Part shown: piece after piece, positions 23,902 through 35,760 of the stretch
Numbering within the stretch: position 1 is the stretch's first letter
Layout of the letters: every line of letters starts with the position of its first letter
Assembly: GCA_037043455.1 (NCBI GenBank)
Contig: JAWPHD010000228.1
Coordinates: 310,001 to 374,000, forward strand
Length of the DNA stretch: 64,000 nt
Direction: 5' to 3'
DNA from: Cyrtodaria siliqua
Taxonomy: Eukaryota; Mollusca; Bivalvia; Adapedonta; Hiatellidae
Position numbers and translations under genes: made by a program
Notes under the pieces: model-generated
The model's input: the letters and a program-made list of their open reading frames with translations, nothing else
What the model was told of the DNA's origin: nothing
Databases searched by the model: none

Positions 23902-24627
23902 ATGGCCGAGGCTGCGATGCAAGTGGCAACACTGGCCGTGCTAGTTTCTCAACATGCTGTTGTTACACACCGTGCTGTTGTTGCTCTGCAGCAAGAAGAA
24001 CAAGAAACAAGGTAGCAGCAGCAGCCCCAACGTAGAAAACGCAAACAAAGAAGGCAAAGGTAATGTTGGGCGAGGGACTGGCTGTCACACGGAGAGAGGT
24101 TGCAGCACTCGCACTTCTACAACCTGATGGAGAGTCTTCGGCAGAGAGACCCGGACAGGTTCAAGAACTTCACCAGATTGGAGCCGGCCTTGTTTGATGA
24201 GCTGTTGGACCGCATCAGGCACCGCATCACCAAGCACAACACCCGGTACCGTGATGCCATAGAACCTGGCCTGAAGTGAGCTGTGACGCTGCGCCATTTG
24301 GCAACTGGGAACTCATATGTTGACCTGGGGTACAGCTTCCGTGTCGGAGACAACAGCATCAGCCTGTTTTTGCCAGAGGTGTGCAAAGCCATCATTGATG
24401 AGTTCCTTGATGAAGTTGTTCCGGCACCAACAACCAAAGATAAGTGGAAAGCTATCGTTGTAGAGTTCCAGAGACGCTGGAATGTGCCCCACGCTTGCGG
24501 TGCCCTTGACGGCAAGCACGTTGCCATCAAGAAACCCCCTCATTCCGGATCAGGTTACTACAACTACAAGGGTTTCTTTTCCATCGTGCTGTTGGGATTG
24601 AACTGCAAATTTAAATTATACATATAA
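23902..24627 (+). pseudogene. Harbinger transposase, broken and truncated
   Basis: DDE-type nuclease of the Harbinger family that would cut and insert the transposon. One reading frame runs from ATG at 23902 and is broken by TAG near 24013, TAA near 24061 and TGA near 24280. After that it is open to 24627. Recognisable segments are [25 protein letters not shown] and [20 protein letters not shown] with the first catalytic Asp. Homology stops after FFSIVLLGL, and the second Asp and the Glu are missing, so it cannot be active. It is followed by a small SINE-like fragment, which may mark the break. Confidence 0.85.
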
Positions 24628-24645
24628 ATGGATGGATGGTATTGG

Positions 24646-24672
24646 TGTTTAACCAACTGAGCTACCCGCGCG
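24646..24672 (-). repeat. tRNA-like (SINE head) fragment inside Harbinger
   Basis: On the minus strand it reads GGGTAGCTCAGTTGGTTAAA, a near-perfect tRNA box A and D-arm. No box B or acceptor stem is present, so it is a SINE remnant and not a tRNA gene. Confidence 0.5.
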
Positions 24673-24757
24673 GGTATGCATATAAAAGAAGGGCAAGTCC
24701 AAAAAGCAACCAAGAAGCCCAAGCAAATTTATAATTTTAATTTTATTATATTTGAAT

Positions 24758-25495
24758 TTAATATTTAAAAAAACCTGAAAAATTAGATATTAAATTATTT
24801 TTTATACTCACTGACTTAAGGTTGTGTCGCCGCGGGGGCCTGATGAAGGGTACAAGCCAGCACATCTTGGTCCACAGCCTCTTCTCGTTGGGGGTACCAT
24901 GGATGAGGGGGGTCCAGTTGGTACCAGACTTCCTGGTTTTGTATTTACTGATGACGGTGCGGCAGGACTTGAACCACAGCGCAAGGGTAGCACCAACAAG
25001 ACCATCATCCATACTCACTGCCTGATCCCCAAACAGCTGGATGCGCCGCTTGTAGTCAACATGGTTGGTGTCGTAGATGGCAGGAGTCTGTTCCAACCAT
25101 TCGAACATGGTGTCTTGCTGGGCCTCAGTCAGCTTGGCACTGCGCCTGTCGGGCTTCTTGGCTGTAAACTTCTTGGCCTTTGAAGGAGGAGGTGCAGTCT
25201 GAGAGCGTGGAGTAGGAATGGGGGAGCGAGAGGGGTCTGACTGACTGTCTGACATCTCGTCCCGCTCAGAGACCGCCTTCTCTGGCCTGGGCTTCCTGAC
25301 AGACTTGGCAGACTTGACCTTGACCTTCTTCTCACTGGACATCTTGGTCTGGTCACTGCATGCCGCAGCCTTGTTGGTCTGGTCATCACTGGATGCCGCG
25401 CCATCGGAAGCAGAGTCTTGGTGTTCAGGAGGATGGTCAGACTTGCCCCTGCCCCTGCCTCTGCCGCCACCGCCACTTCTGCCGCCCCTGGGCAT
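24758..25495 (-). CDS. Harbinger accessory MADF/Myb-like DNA-binding protein
   Basis: A 245-codon frame. The N-terminal ~115 residues are Gly/Arg-rich, Ser/Lys-rich and low-complexity (GGRSGGGGRGRGRGK, KKVKVKSAKS). The domain at about 121-185 (LTEAQQDTMFEWLEQTPAIY, then a helix-rich stretch with LWFKSCRTVISKYKTRKSG) resembles the MADF/Myb-SANT domain of the second Harbinger protein. That protein helps the transposase bind TIRs and enter the nucleus. The frame's last ~18 residues may be intronic, since a donor-like GTGAGTAT occurs at about 24811. It lies opposite to the transposase, inside the same TIRs. Confidence 0.75.
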   Translation of the reverse strand: MPRGGRSGGGGRGRGRGKSDHPPEHQDSASDGAASSDDQTNKAAACSDQTKMSSEKKVKVKSAKSVRKPRPEKAVSERDEMSDSQSDPSRSPIPTPRSQTAPPPSKAKKFTAKKPDRRSAKLTEAQQDTMFEWLEQTPAIYDTNHVDYKRRIQLFGDQAVSMDDGLVGATLALWFKSCRTVISKYKTRKSGTNWTPLIHGTPNEKRLWTKMCWLVPFIRPPRRHNLKSVSIKNNLISNFSGFFKY

Positions 25496-25917
25496 GCTCA
25501 GGGATAAAAACTTTACTTTTTAACAAGCTTAAAACTTAAGAAGTTGACTCGGCGGAGGCTGGCGAATAAGTGACAAATAGAAACATTGGCAATGGGTATA
25601 TGCAATTAGCCAAGCATGCGTTGTGTAGTCGTTTCATTCGTAAGGCGTTCGCAAGCATTCGCAAGATTCGCAACGGCATTCGTAAGCATTCGTTACATTC
25701 GCCAAGGATTCGCAAGAAATTCGGCAAATTGATTGTTAAGTAATTGTAAGGTTCGTAAGAAATTCGCAAGGATTCGTAAGAATTTCGGAAGCATTCATAA
25801 GGCCTCACTTTTTTTCAGTATTTCTCCAGGCCAATCTTATCATTTTCGGTGAATTTGCCGCGAATTTCAAATTTTCATATTCGCAAGGATTTTCGCCACA
25901 GTGTGAGAGCAGTATTA

Positions 25918-28340
25918 AGTCTTAGTACTACCTATCAGAATTACCCCCATATATTAAAAACAAATTATTTCGTTATACAAGCGTATTGCTTTGAACGCAT
26001 TTATTATTTGGCACGGACAAGAACTGGCCATTCTGTCATTGTATAAAAAACGCGAAAATGTGATAAAACAAACCATGGATATACAGCAGTATGTAGATCT
26101 ATGAACAATCACATTCCAAATTCGTGATTTTAAAATTATCTCCCTTTTCATTGAAATAATGAACGATTTTCGATAACCTATGACAGTATATGTTCCCAAC
26201 ATATTTGCTTTATTGTTTATCACCGACTTTGTTTACAAGTGACTTTGTAACATTATTATTGGTCATATAGATCTAGGTCACTTTACCATTGAACCCGAAC
26301 ATACTCGGATCTCGTCTGTGGAATTGACATGCATTTTATGTGCTAAAAATATTTTTCTCAATATATTATAACATAATAAAGTTTGATAACATAATTCAGT
26401 TTGAACGTGTATGTCGCAAGATGACCGTAGTGGTTGGGTCTGTTAAACTCAGGAAATAATCAATGTCGGTGACTGCATTTACATAAGTTTAATGCAACTT
26501 TTAAAATATGTTAAATATATCACAGACCTAATAACAAATAGATTGGACACTACGAAAATTATCTAAATTTCACGTGGCACAGTGCGAAAATTTCACAAAT
26601 TATTTCCCAACTTTAAGCACATATATTATGAAGAGTTTTATAGATACAAGTTTCATTCATGCCAAATACCATCACAAATTTAATTTTCTTTCCAATGATA
26701 GTATTTTTCTTTCTCATTTATTAATATGTCTGTGAATATATATATATACAATTATCAAGGATAACAAGAGAATACACAGATGAAAGATGAAAAATACTGT
26801 TTTCATGAACGTATAAGATGTTCGTAGTATTATCACAAATACTGAATATGTCGACTGTCTATATATAACACGAAAGTGTTGTTGAAGTTACAACAATGTT
26901 TATGATCAGTAAATTTACAAAGAATGATGATCTAACGCGATGAATTTGATGCGCGAGAGCTTATGAACATGACGCGCGACTCCAATGATCGTTGATTGTC
27001 ATCAAAAGACCTTCTGTAAGGGTTGATGACGCGATGAACAGCCACCAACGAGGTTGTGTGTTTAAGTTCCTCCACTGAGGTCTGATGAGGGCCCCACCAA
27101 GTGTCCCGGGGGTTGTTGCTCCTATGAGAACCTGACCATGTTTTCCAGGTACGGGGACCGTCTCCACCTGCTCATTACGTTATGCGATGAATCACCTAGA
27201 GGGCCTACACACCCAAAAGGCTTAGCTCCAGTCCGGGAGGCTTAGGCACATATTGCCTGTGAATTTCACCCTTTCCAAACGACTGCTCCAATTTAAGCAA
27301 CTTTTAACATTCCCGGCCACGAATGGAAAACAATGCACTTTATAACCCAACGTTGCGCCCAAACCATCATTTCCCACGTTCATTCCGTGACACACGTGGC
27401 ATCAGACGCAATTTTCATATCTACACGAAAGGACCCTCAAACAATTTTGCCCTTTAGAGAGATACCTATAATATTACATGCATTAACGCACATATAAACT
27501 TATTGAACGGCCCTGCCTAACTCCGCTACCAACGCTATAAAATTGCCCGCTTTTCCGTGTTACATGCAAATGGTGAATATGTTTCAACTGAACAATGGAT
27601 TTGCATATGACTGGCAGATGTCATCAAGTGTGCACGACCAATACGCTCTACCCAATATCATTTTGTGACTATATGTTTGTTTCTTATTATTTCTTGTTAA
27701 AGCTACACAATCCCGATAAAAGGCACATTTGTACTGAAAATCTAACGGTTATTACGAATGTTGTACCAAGTATTACTTTGTACGTATGGGTTCTTATATA
27801 CAACATGCGCACTACCTAAATTCACTGCATATTAATGGGATAAGTCGGTACAGTATGAGACGCTTCAGGTACTTTGTGATTCGACCACTGGTCTTATATC
27901 GGGTATAAAAGCGGATTTTAGCAGTCGACATTTGACCACCGAACTGATGAGGCCACTGAAAGACTTAAGTCCATATTTATATAATCCGAAACAATACCTA
28001 TAATTAAACGTAGCGGCCTTTCAAAAAGACGCTTTCCAACTATCCTATTGCATCAACGAAACTGTTATACAAAGTAGGTAATCCTCCATTTGTATGTGTG
28101 TGTGTATATTGTATATTGACACAAAATACAAGGGAGACATTGTTTATCAAAATTGGACTTTTTAATTAGAGGGACCCCAACCAAGGGTCAGACCCGAACC
28201 AAAGGTCATATTTAATGGTAAAGATGGAGATACAGTATTTGAAGTTATGCATGCATGATATTAATAGGTTATAAATCAACTTTTTAAAAAAAATACAGTT
28301 GTCTTAATTTATGCATGAATGGAAATAATGAAAAAAAAAA
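25918..28340. other. Intergenic DNA, no supported gene
   Basis: AT-rich sequence. A more GC-rich block at about 26940-27320 is unlike its surroundings and may be a repeat I do not recognise. A hammerhead-like core is noted separately near 27944. Open frames here are short and without motifs. Confidence 0.5.
27940..27976 (+). ncRNA. Possible hammerhead ribozyme-like core
   Basis: CTGATGA (27944-27950), a very short possible helix II, then GAAA (27958-27961) followed by an inverted GACTTAAGTC. Penelope-like elements often carry hammerhead motifs in their terminal repeats and one lies ~770 bp downstream. The helix I and III pairing is not convincing. Confidence 0.25.
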
Positions 28341-28344
28341 TAGA

Positions 28345-28388
<44 letters not shown>

Positions 28389-28716
28389 AAGGAAGAAAGA
28401 AATAAAGAAAGAGAGAAACATAAATACATCCAGAGAGAAAGAAAGAGAGAAAGAAAGATGGACAGAGAGTGACAGAGAGAGGGGAGAAGTTAATATATAG
28501 AGAAAGAGAGAGAAATAAAAAGAGAGACAGACAGACAGAGAGAAAGAAAGATGGACAGAGAGAGACAGAGAGATGGAGAAGGTAAGAGATAGAGAAAGAG
28601 ATAGGGAGAGAGAGGAGAGAGAAATAAAGCGAGAGGGGTGGAGATGAGAGAGAGGTGGTTGAAGGAAGGAGGGAGTGTAGGAGGGATTAATAGGGATTGA
28701 GAGAGAGAGAGAGAGT
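28341..28716. repeat. GA-rich microsatellite
   Basis: About 375 bp of (GA)n with GAAA and GACA interruptions. It abuts the 5' end of the Penelope-like coding region. Open frames of Arg/Glu or Ser/Leu repeats are artefacts. Confidence 0.95.
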
Positions 28717-28722
28717 TTCGTC

Positions 28723-30477
28723 ATGGATACTAATAAATACGTAGACATGCTTCAGAAGGAAATGTCCAACAGCGACACATATTCAGAGGTCACTGATGAC
28801 AAAACGCGAACAGTAGAGAATAAGGTCAATGAATTAGCTACTGAAATGTACAAAAAAGGCTCTATAACAAACGACATGAAAGGATACCTTACGACATCAG
28901 GGGGTACTTCTGGTAAGCTTCAAGGCAACCCAAAACTACACAAACAAGGCATGCCACTACGGACGATAGTAAATGGAAGAAACCATCCTACAGAAAAAAT
29001 GGCAGAGGTAGTGGAGGAGGAGCTACGAGAACATGTTACATCCTTACCAACTTATATTAAAGACACCACGGACTTTCTCAAGAAGTTAAGTGACATTACT
29101 CAGCCCTTACCAAGCAATACAATTATCTTCTGCCTAGATGTTAAAACCCTTTACCCAAGTGTGCCCAGAAAAGAGGCTAGATTCGCAGTCGAAAAAGCTC
29201 TTAACCAACGCTCAAATAAGTCAATCCCCACAGAGGATGTACTAAGAATGATGGACACTGTTCTTGAAAATAATATCTCCTTCGGTGATAAGCGATATGT
29301 GCAAAATGAAGGAACCGCCATTGGGTCTCACCTAGGAATGAATTACGCATCAACCTACCTCGGCGAGTGGGAGTCAGAACTTTTTAGGCGGACGAACAAA
29401 GCCCCTCTTGCTTATTTCCGGTTTGTGGATGACGTCTGGGGATTATGGACGCACGGTATAGAGTCACTGCGTGACTTCCATTCATTAGGCAACCAAATAC
29501 ACCCAAGGATCAAGCTGGAGCTCAGATTTTCTACTGATCGCCTTGAGTTCCTAGACGTTCACACCAGCATCGTTAATGGGGTAATCAGTACTGATCTCTT
29601 TACCAAGCCTACAGACAAGCACTTATACCTCCACAAAGAATCATCACACCCTGAGTCTACGAAGAAGGCCATACCATATGGCCTTGGAGTCCGGGTAAAG
29701 CGTATATGCTCCGATGAAGTACGGTATCAAACACACAGGAGTGAAATCAGAGCGCAGCTACAAACACGGGGATATGATGGAAACTTCGTGGAGGGAGAGC
29801 TAAAGAAGGTCGATAACAAACAGCGGGAAGATCTTCTTCAATATAACAGCGATAAGCAAGCATCTAAGCGGGTGCCACTAGTATTGACTTTCTCCCGAGG
29901 TCTACCTAACGTGGGTGGAATTCTGAGAAAACATATGAAAACACTATATACATCGGACAGAATGAGAGCAATTTTCCCTCAGCCACCGATAATTGCTTTT
30001 AAGAGGGACTGTAATATTCAAGACATACTTGTCCATAAAAAAAACAATAAGCTGTTTTTTAGTAAAAACAACACAAGCGCACCATGTCGAGCGAAACGCT
30101 GCGCCCTGTGCCCGCACATGATGGAAGCAGATAAGTTCCAGGGCAACGACGGAAAGGTATACAACGTCCGTAACTATATAGACTGTAAGTCTACCAACGT
30201 TGTATATGCAGTATTTTGCAAGACCTGCAATAACTACATTTATGTTGGAGAGACGGGAGATACACTATATCAACGCCACCTACTAAACATATCCAGAATC
30301 AGGACCAAGCTCGACGACCCGGTAGCTGCCCATTTTTATAGTGAAGGCCATAGCGTTGATGACTTTATGGTGATGGGCCTACTGCATGGGGAAGACATGT
30401 ACCGAAAAACAATCGAGAGCTTATGGAAGAATAAGCTCAGAACTTATAAGCCGTACGGCATCAATACGAAGGAATAG
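28723..30477 (+). CDS. Penelope-like element reverse transcriptase with GIY-YIG endonuclease
   Basis: A 584-codon frame with no internal stop. The RT domain has FCLDVKTLYPSVP (about 135-147, first catalytic Asp), GTAIGSHLGMNYASTYL (about 203) and YFRFVDDVWGLW (about 231-242, catalytic Asp pair). A Cys-rich stretch CRAKRCALCPH (about 458) precedes a GIY-YIG nuclease: VVYAVFCKTCNNYIYVGETG (about 487-506) with downstream Arg and Glu. This RT plus GIY-YIG order defines Penelope-like elements. The N-terminus starts inside the RT finger region (MDTNKYVDML), and upstream homology ends at the GA repeat, so the copy is 5'-truncated. The open frame suggests a recent insertion. Confidence 0.92.
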   Translation: MDTNKYVDMLQKEMSNSDTYSEVTDDKTRTVENKVNELATEMYKKGSITNDMKGYLTTSGGTSGKLQGNPKLHKQGMPLRTIVNGRNHPTEKMAEVVEEELREHVTSLPTYIKDTTDFLKKLSDITQPLPSNTIIFCLDVKTLYPSVPRKEARFAVEKALNQRSNKSIPTEDVLRMMDTVLENNISFGDKRYVQNEGTAIGSHLGMNYASTYLGEWESELFRRTNKAPLAYFRFVDDVWGLWTHGIESLRDFHSLGNQIHPRIKLELRFSTDRLEFLDVHTSIVNGVISTDLFTKPTDKHLYLHKESSHPESTKKAIPYGLGVRVKRICSDEVRYQTHRSEIRAQLQTRGYDGNFVEGELKKVDNKQREDLLQYNSDKQASKRVPLVLTFSRGLPNVGGILRKHMKTLYTSDRMRAIFPQPPIIAFKRDCNIQDILVHKKNNKLFFSKNNTSAPCRAKRCALCPHMMEADKFQGNDGKVYNVRNYIDCKSTNVVYAVFCKTCNNYIYVGETGDTLYQRHLLNISRIRTKLDDPVAAHFYSEGHSVDDFMVMGLLHGEDMYRKTIESLWKNKLRTYKPYGINTKE

Positions 30478-30550
30478 CGCGCCAAACGACGTCGCTTAAT
30501 AACGTTACGTCAGTTCCGTTTTACTGTGTATATTCATTGTTTATAAATAC

Positions 30551-30590
30551 GCCACTGAGGAAGGCCGCAAGGCCGAAAGCTACGGCATAA
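30551..30590 (+). ncRNA. Hammerhead-like motif 3' of the Penelope-like ORF
   Basis: CTGAGGA (30554-30560), a stem GGCC-GCAA-GGCC closed by a GNRA loop, then GAAA (30574-30577). This matches the hammerhead core layout found at this position in Penelope-like elements. One unpaired A before helix II and an unclear helix III make activity uncertain. Confidence 0.45.
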
Positions 30591-30607
30591 ATATAATTGC
30601 TAGAGTT

Positions 30608-30611
<4 letters not shown>

Positions 30612-30638
<27 letters not shown>

Positions 30639-30640
30639 GT
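30612..30640. repeat. (TA)n microsatellite
   Basis: A short TA run immediately after the Penelope-like 3' region. Confidence 0.9.
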
Positions 30641-32239
30641 CTTATACACATAGGAGCCGTAGGGCCCCACACCCCAATGTTTCGGGATTGGCCTCAGATT
30701 TATGATTTACGGAAAAAATGCAACAAAAAATGTATGAATTGCCAACCTGAACATTACAATTCTATCGATCAGATTTTAAAATCAACAGAAAATATTTTAT
30801 TCAATCTGTGAAATCAACGATTCTTCCAGCTGAAAACATATTTGAAAGATGTTAGCTTCCGCCTGTACGGCAGTGTTAACTAAAAACTGAACGTTTTATT
30901 AGAATTATTAAACTTTAAATACTAGTAATTAATGTTTCCTAACTTATTTTAATCTTTAATTTTCTTTAATCAAGTTAAATGATTTGTAAAGTAATTTTAA
31001 ATGAAAACAGGTCGGAAGCCGGCCTTGAAATGTAACCTAGAAATATCCCTTAGTTTGATGTCCGGTGGAATTAACCTCCCTCTCCGCCCTGGATTTTGTT
31101 TTGATTTCCTTCGGAGTGTTGCATTTCCCCCATATACTAGTATATATATTTTTTTATGTAAAGTACATTCCCAAAATTCAACCAAGGCTACTGCCTCTGT
31201 TGGCACCAGTGTGCCCCTAATGTAGCTAACTTAATTAGTACACTTGATGTTAATCTACATACGTAGGGCAGTAGGATAACGCGTTATCCTATATATGTTC
31301 AAACCCGCCGCTCTACACTTTTTTTTAAAAACAAAAATGCTTGATGAATTTTCTTTTCTTTATGAAGAAGTAGTAATAAAATGGTTTTCAGATTCATCAG
31401 ATTTAAATGTTAACAAACATATAGATACTAGTACGCACAAAAGCACGGCCAACGCACGCACCAACAAACACACGCGCGCGCGCAAGCACGAGCGCGTACA
31501 TACACTCTTCCATATGTTACTTAATATTAACATTTGAAATTTGTGTAAACGGTGTCGGAAGGAATCCGCAATAAGGGGATCCTGAGACTTGAGATATCGA
31601 AATAAATGTTATTTGTGTATCCGTGGCAATATGGAGATGATGCACTTCATTGTTTTTATTTCGTCAAAATGTGACTGCCATGGCAACACAGTGGGAATAA
31701 AATCCGAAAATTCAGGATATATGTGGCATGTTTCAATTTATAAAATTTATAAAATTTGCTCCAGAACGATAGTTTTTTTACTCTTTTGTTGTATTGTCAA
31801 GAAGCTCCGGAATTGTGTAACGGAATGATAAACTGGTGGGCGACCTTCATGTGTATACCCCACATCCTAAAAAGTACGATTTGCGAAAAATAATACTGCT
31901 GGTGTTTTTTCAATAAAGGAAAATTCCATATCTATAGCTATTAATTTGAACAATGCCCTTCAAGTGTCTTATATACCCGTAATCATTGGGTGGTGCAGTT
32001 TCAAAGTTACCGAAGCGTTTATTCCGCCTATTATGGAAATGTCTCGATATACGCTACGACAATATACCAGCCTAAACAATGTAGACAACACATCCAGCAA
32101 AGAACTTCATCTATAGCCTTTCTTGCGTTTAAAATACCTTGGAATTGTATTATTTTATTGGTATTGTGTAGCTTTAAGGACCTGTTATGACATGAAACAA
32201 ATGATATAAAATGAAAGTAAACAAAGGAATCAACATATA
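30641..32239. other. Intergenic DNA, no supported gene
   Basis: AT-rich, with scattered short open frames of no recognisable family. A short Asn/Thr/His-rich stretch comes from a CACGCGCGCG simple repeat near 31470-31490. Confidence 0.5.
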
Positions 32240-32529
32240 AACAAGAGGCCCAAGAGGGCATGTGGACGCTCTACTGGCTAACACGACTCTTATAACATTA
32301 ATGACGGAAGCGAGTGACTGCCATTTACATATTTTTTAAAGTTTCGGGCAAAAAAAACAGCTTTTTCACTAAATCAAGGGCCATAACTAAAGAATCTGGT
32401 AAAGTCTGGTAAAGATCAGATGAAAAATGAAGGCCCTACCGTATTAACGAGGCAAAATATAGAACTTTTAACTAAATCAAGAGCCATAACTCCTCTCTTA
32501 CTGGTCCGACTGGTCCAACATAGAGCTAA

Positions 32530-32690
32530 AAAAAAAAAATTCAAAAAAAATAATTAAAAAAAACAACAATTAATTTAAAAAAACAAAAAAATTATCAACC
32601 ACCCCCCCCACCCCCCCCCCCCCCCCCCCCCCCCCCTCCCAAAAAAATCGAAAAAAAATCAAAATTCAAAAAAAAAGAAAAAGAAAATCA
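32530..32690. repeat. Poly-A and poly-C tract
   Basis: A-rich runs around a stretch of more than 30 C residues (about 32598-32638), interrupting the 161-bp array. The exact length is likely unstable or a sequencing artefact. Confidence 0.85.
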
Positions 32691-32849
32691 TAAAATCTGG
32701 TAAAGTTTGGCAAAGATCAGATACAAAATGAAGGCCCTATCGTATGACGAGGCAAATTATAGCATTTTTAACAAAATCGAGGGCCATAACTCCGCTGTTA
32801 AAGGTCCGATATGAATGGTTTTCGAACTTGTCCGAGCTTTCATTGATAT

Positions 32850-35760
32850 TAACAATCTGATAAAGTTTGGTAAAGACCGGATGAACAATGAAGCCCATAT
32901 CGTCTTAACGAGGCAAAATATAGCATTTTTAACTAAATCAAAGGACATAACTCCGCTCCTACTAGTCCGATATGGCTATTTTTCGAACTTATCCGAGCTT
33001 TCATTGATATTAACAATGTGGTAAAGTTTGGTAAAGATGAGGTGAAAGATGAAGGCTCTATCGTCTTAACGAGGCAAAATATAGCATTTTGAACTAAATC
33101 AAGGGCCATAACTCCGCTGTTACTGGTCCGATATGATTGGTTTTCAAACTTGTCCGAGCTTTCATTGATATTAACAATCTGATAAAGTTTGGTAAAGATC
33201 GGATGAACAGTGAAACCCCTATCGTCTTAACGAGGCAAAATATAGCATTTTTAACTAAATCAAGGGCCATAACTCCGCCGTTACTGGTTCGATATGGCTG
33301 GTTTTCGAACTTGTTCGATCTTTTTTAAACGACATTAGCAATCTGATAAAGTTTGGTTAAGATCGAATGAACAATAAAGCCCATATCGTCTTAACGAGGC
33401 AAAATATAGCATTTTTAACTAAATCAAGGGTCATAACTCCGTTTTAACTGATCCGAGATGGCTGGTTTTTGAACTTGCCCGAGCTTTTATTCATATTAAC
33501 AATGTGGTAAAGTTTGGTAAAGATGAGGTGAAAGATGAAGCCCCTATCGATTTAACGAGGCAAAATATAGCATTTTTAACTAAATCAAGGTCCATAACTC
33601 CGCCGTTACTAGTCCGATATGGCTGGTTTTCAAACTTGTTCGATCTTTCAACGATATTAACAATCTGATAAAGTTTGGTAAAGATCGAATGAACAATGAA
33701 GCCCATATCGTCTTAACGAGGCAAAATATAGCATTTTTAACTAAATCAAGGGCCATAACTCCGTTTTAACTCATCCGATCTGGCTGGTTTTCGAACTTGC
33801 CCGAGCTTTTATTCATATTAACAATGTGGTAAAGTTTAGTGTAGATCGGATGAACAATGAAGCCCTATCGTCTTAACGAGGCAAAATATAGCATTTTTAA
33901 CTAAATCAAGGGCCATAACTCCGCTTTTACTAGTCCGATCTGGCTGTTTTTCGAACTTGTTTGAGTTTTCATTGATATTAACAATGTGGTAAAGTTTGGT
34001 AAAGATAGGATGAAAAATGAAGGCCCTATCGTCTTAACGAGGCAAAATATAGCATTTTGAACTAAATCAAGGGCCATAACTCCGCTGAAACTGGTTTCAT
34101 ATTAATGGTTTTCAAACTTGTCCGAGCTTTCATTGATATTAACAATCTGATAAAGTTTAGTAAAGACCGGATGAACAATGAAGCCCCTATCGTCTTAACG
34201 AGGCAAAATATAGCATTTTTAACTAAATCAAAGGCCATAACTCCGCCGTTACTGGTTCGATATGGCTGGTTTTCGAACTTGTTCGAGCTTTTATTCATGT
34301 TAACAATCTGATAAAGTTTGGTAAAGACCGGATGAACAATGAAGCCCATATCGTCTTAATGAGGCAAAATATAGCATTTTTAACTAAATCAAAGGACATA
34401 ACTCCGCTCCTACTAGTCCGATATGGCTATTTTTCGAAATTATCCGAGCTTTCATTGATATTAACAATGTGGTAAAGTTTGGTAAAGATGAGGTGAAAGA
34501 TGAAGGCTCTATCGTCTTAACGAGGCAAAATATAGCATTTTGAACTAAATCAAGGGCCATAACTCCGCTGTTACTGGTCCGATATGATTGGTTTTCAAAC
34601 TTGTCCGAGCTTTCATTGATATTAACAATCTGATAAAGTTTGGTAAAGATCGGATGAACAGTGAAACCCCTATCGTCTTAACGAGGCAAAATATAGCATT
34701 TTTAACTAAATCAAGGGCCATAACTCCGCCGTTACTGGTTCGATATGGCTGGTTTTCGAACTTGTTCGATCTTTCAACGACATTAGCAATCTGATAAAGT
34801 TTGGTTTAAGATCGAATGAACAATAAAGGCCCATATCGTCTTAACGAGGCAAAATATAGCATTTTTAACTAAATCAAGGGTCATAACTCCGTTTTAACTG
34901 ATCCGAGATGGCTGGTTTTTGAACTTGCCCGAGCTTTTATTCATATTAACAATGTGGTAAAGTTTGGTAAAGATGAGGTGAAAGATGAAGCCCCTATCGA
35001 TTTAACGAGGCAAAATATAGCATTTTTAACTAAATCAAGGTCCATAACTCCGCCGTTACTAGTCCGATATGGCTGGTTTTCAAACTTGTTCGATCTTTCA
35101 ACGATATTAACAATCTGATAAAGTTTGGTAAAGATCGAATGAACAATGAAGCCCATATCGTCTTAACGAGGCAAAATATAGCATTTTTAACTAAATCATG
35201 GGCTATAACTCCGTTTTAACTGATCCGATCTGGCTGGTTTTCGAACTTGCCCGAGCTTTTATTCATATTAACAATGTGGTAAAGTTTAGTGTAGATCGGA
35301 TGAACAATGAAGCCCTATCGTCTTAACGAGGCAAAATATAGCATTTTTAACTAAATCAAGGGCCATAACTCCGCTTTTACTAGTCCGATCTGGCTGTTTT
35401 TCGAACTTGTTTGAGTTTTCATTGATATTAACAATGTGGTAAAGTTTGGTAAAGATAGGATGAAAAATGAAGGCCCTATCGTCTTAACGAGGCAAAATAT
35501 AGCATTTTGAACTAAATCAAGGGCCATAACTCCGCTGAAACTGGTTTCATATTAATGGTTTTCAAACTTGTCCGAGCTTTCATTGATATTAACAATCTGA
35601 TAAAGTTTAGTAAAGACCGGATGAACAATGAAGCCCCTATCGTCTTAACGAGGCAAAATATAGCATTTTTAACTAAATCAAAGGCCATAACTCCGCCGTT
35701 ACTGGTTCGATATGGCTGGTTTTCGAACTTGTTCGAGCTTTTATTCATGTTAACAATGTG
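32850..35760. repeat. 1.45-kb tandem duplication inside the 161-bp array
   Basis: About 32850-34305 and 34305-35760 are near-identical (offset about 1451 bp). They share the same sequence of variant units, including the unusual GAACAGTGAAACCCC and TGAAACTGGTTTCATATTAA variants. Homologous 71-residue open frames at 33491-33706 and 34941-35156 are identical. Confidence 0.85.

Larger units (their letters stand above)
23280..25914. mobile_element. PIF/Harbinger DNA transposon
   Basis: TIRs begin TACTGCTCTCACACTGTGGC at 23280 and end with the exact complement at 25914. Both are flanked by the 3-bp duplication TTA (23277-23279 and 25915-25917), the PIF/Harbinger hallmark. Subterminal regions on both sides are dense in ATTCG/CGAAT repeats. 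It carries a plus-strand transposase remnant and a minus-strand MADF-like gene, the usual two-gene layout. Confidence 0.9.

Noticed and set aside
28284..28748. Ser/Leu-rich and Arg/Glu-rich open frames
   Set aside because: They come from the GA microsatellite.
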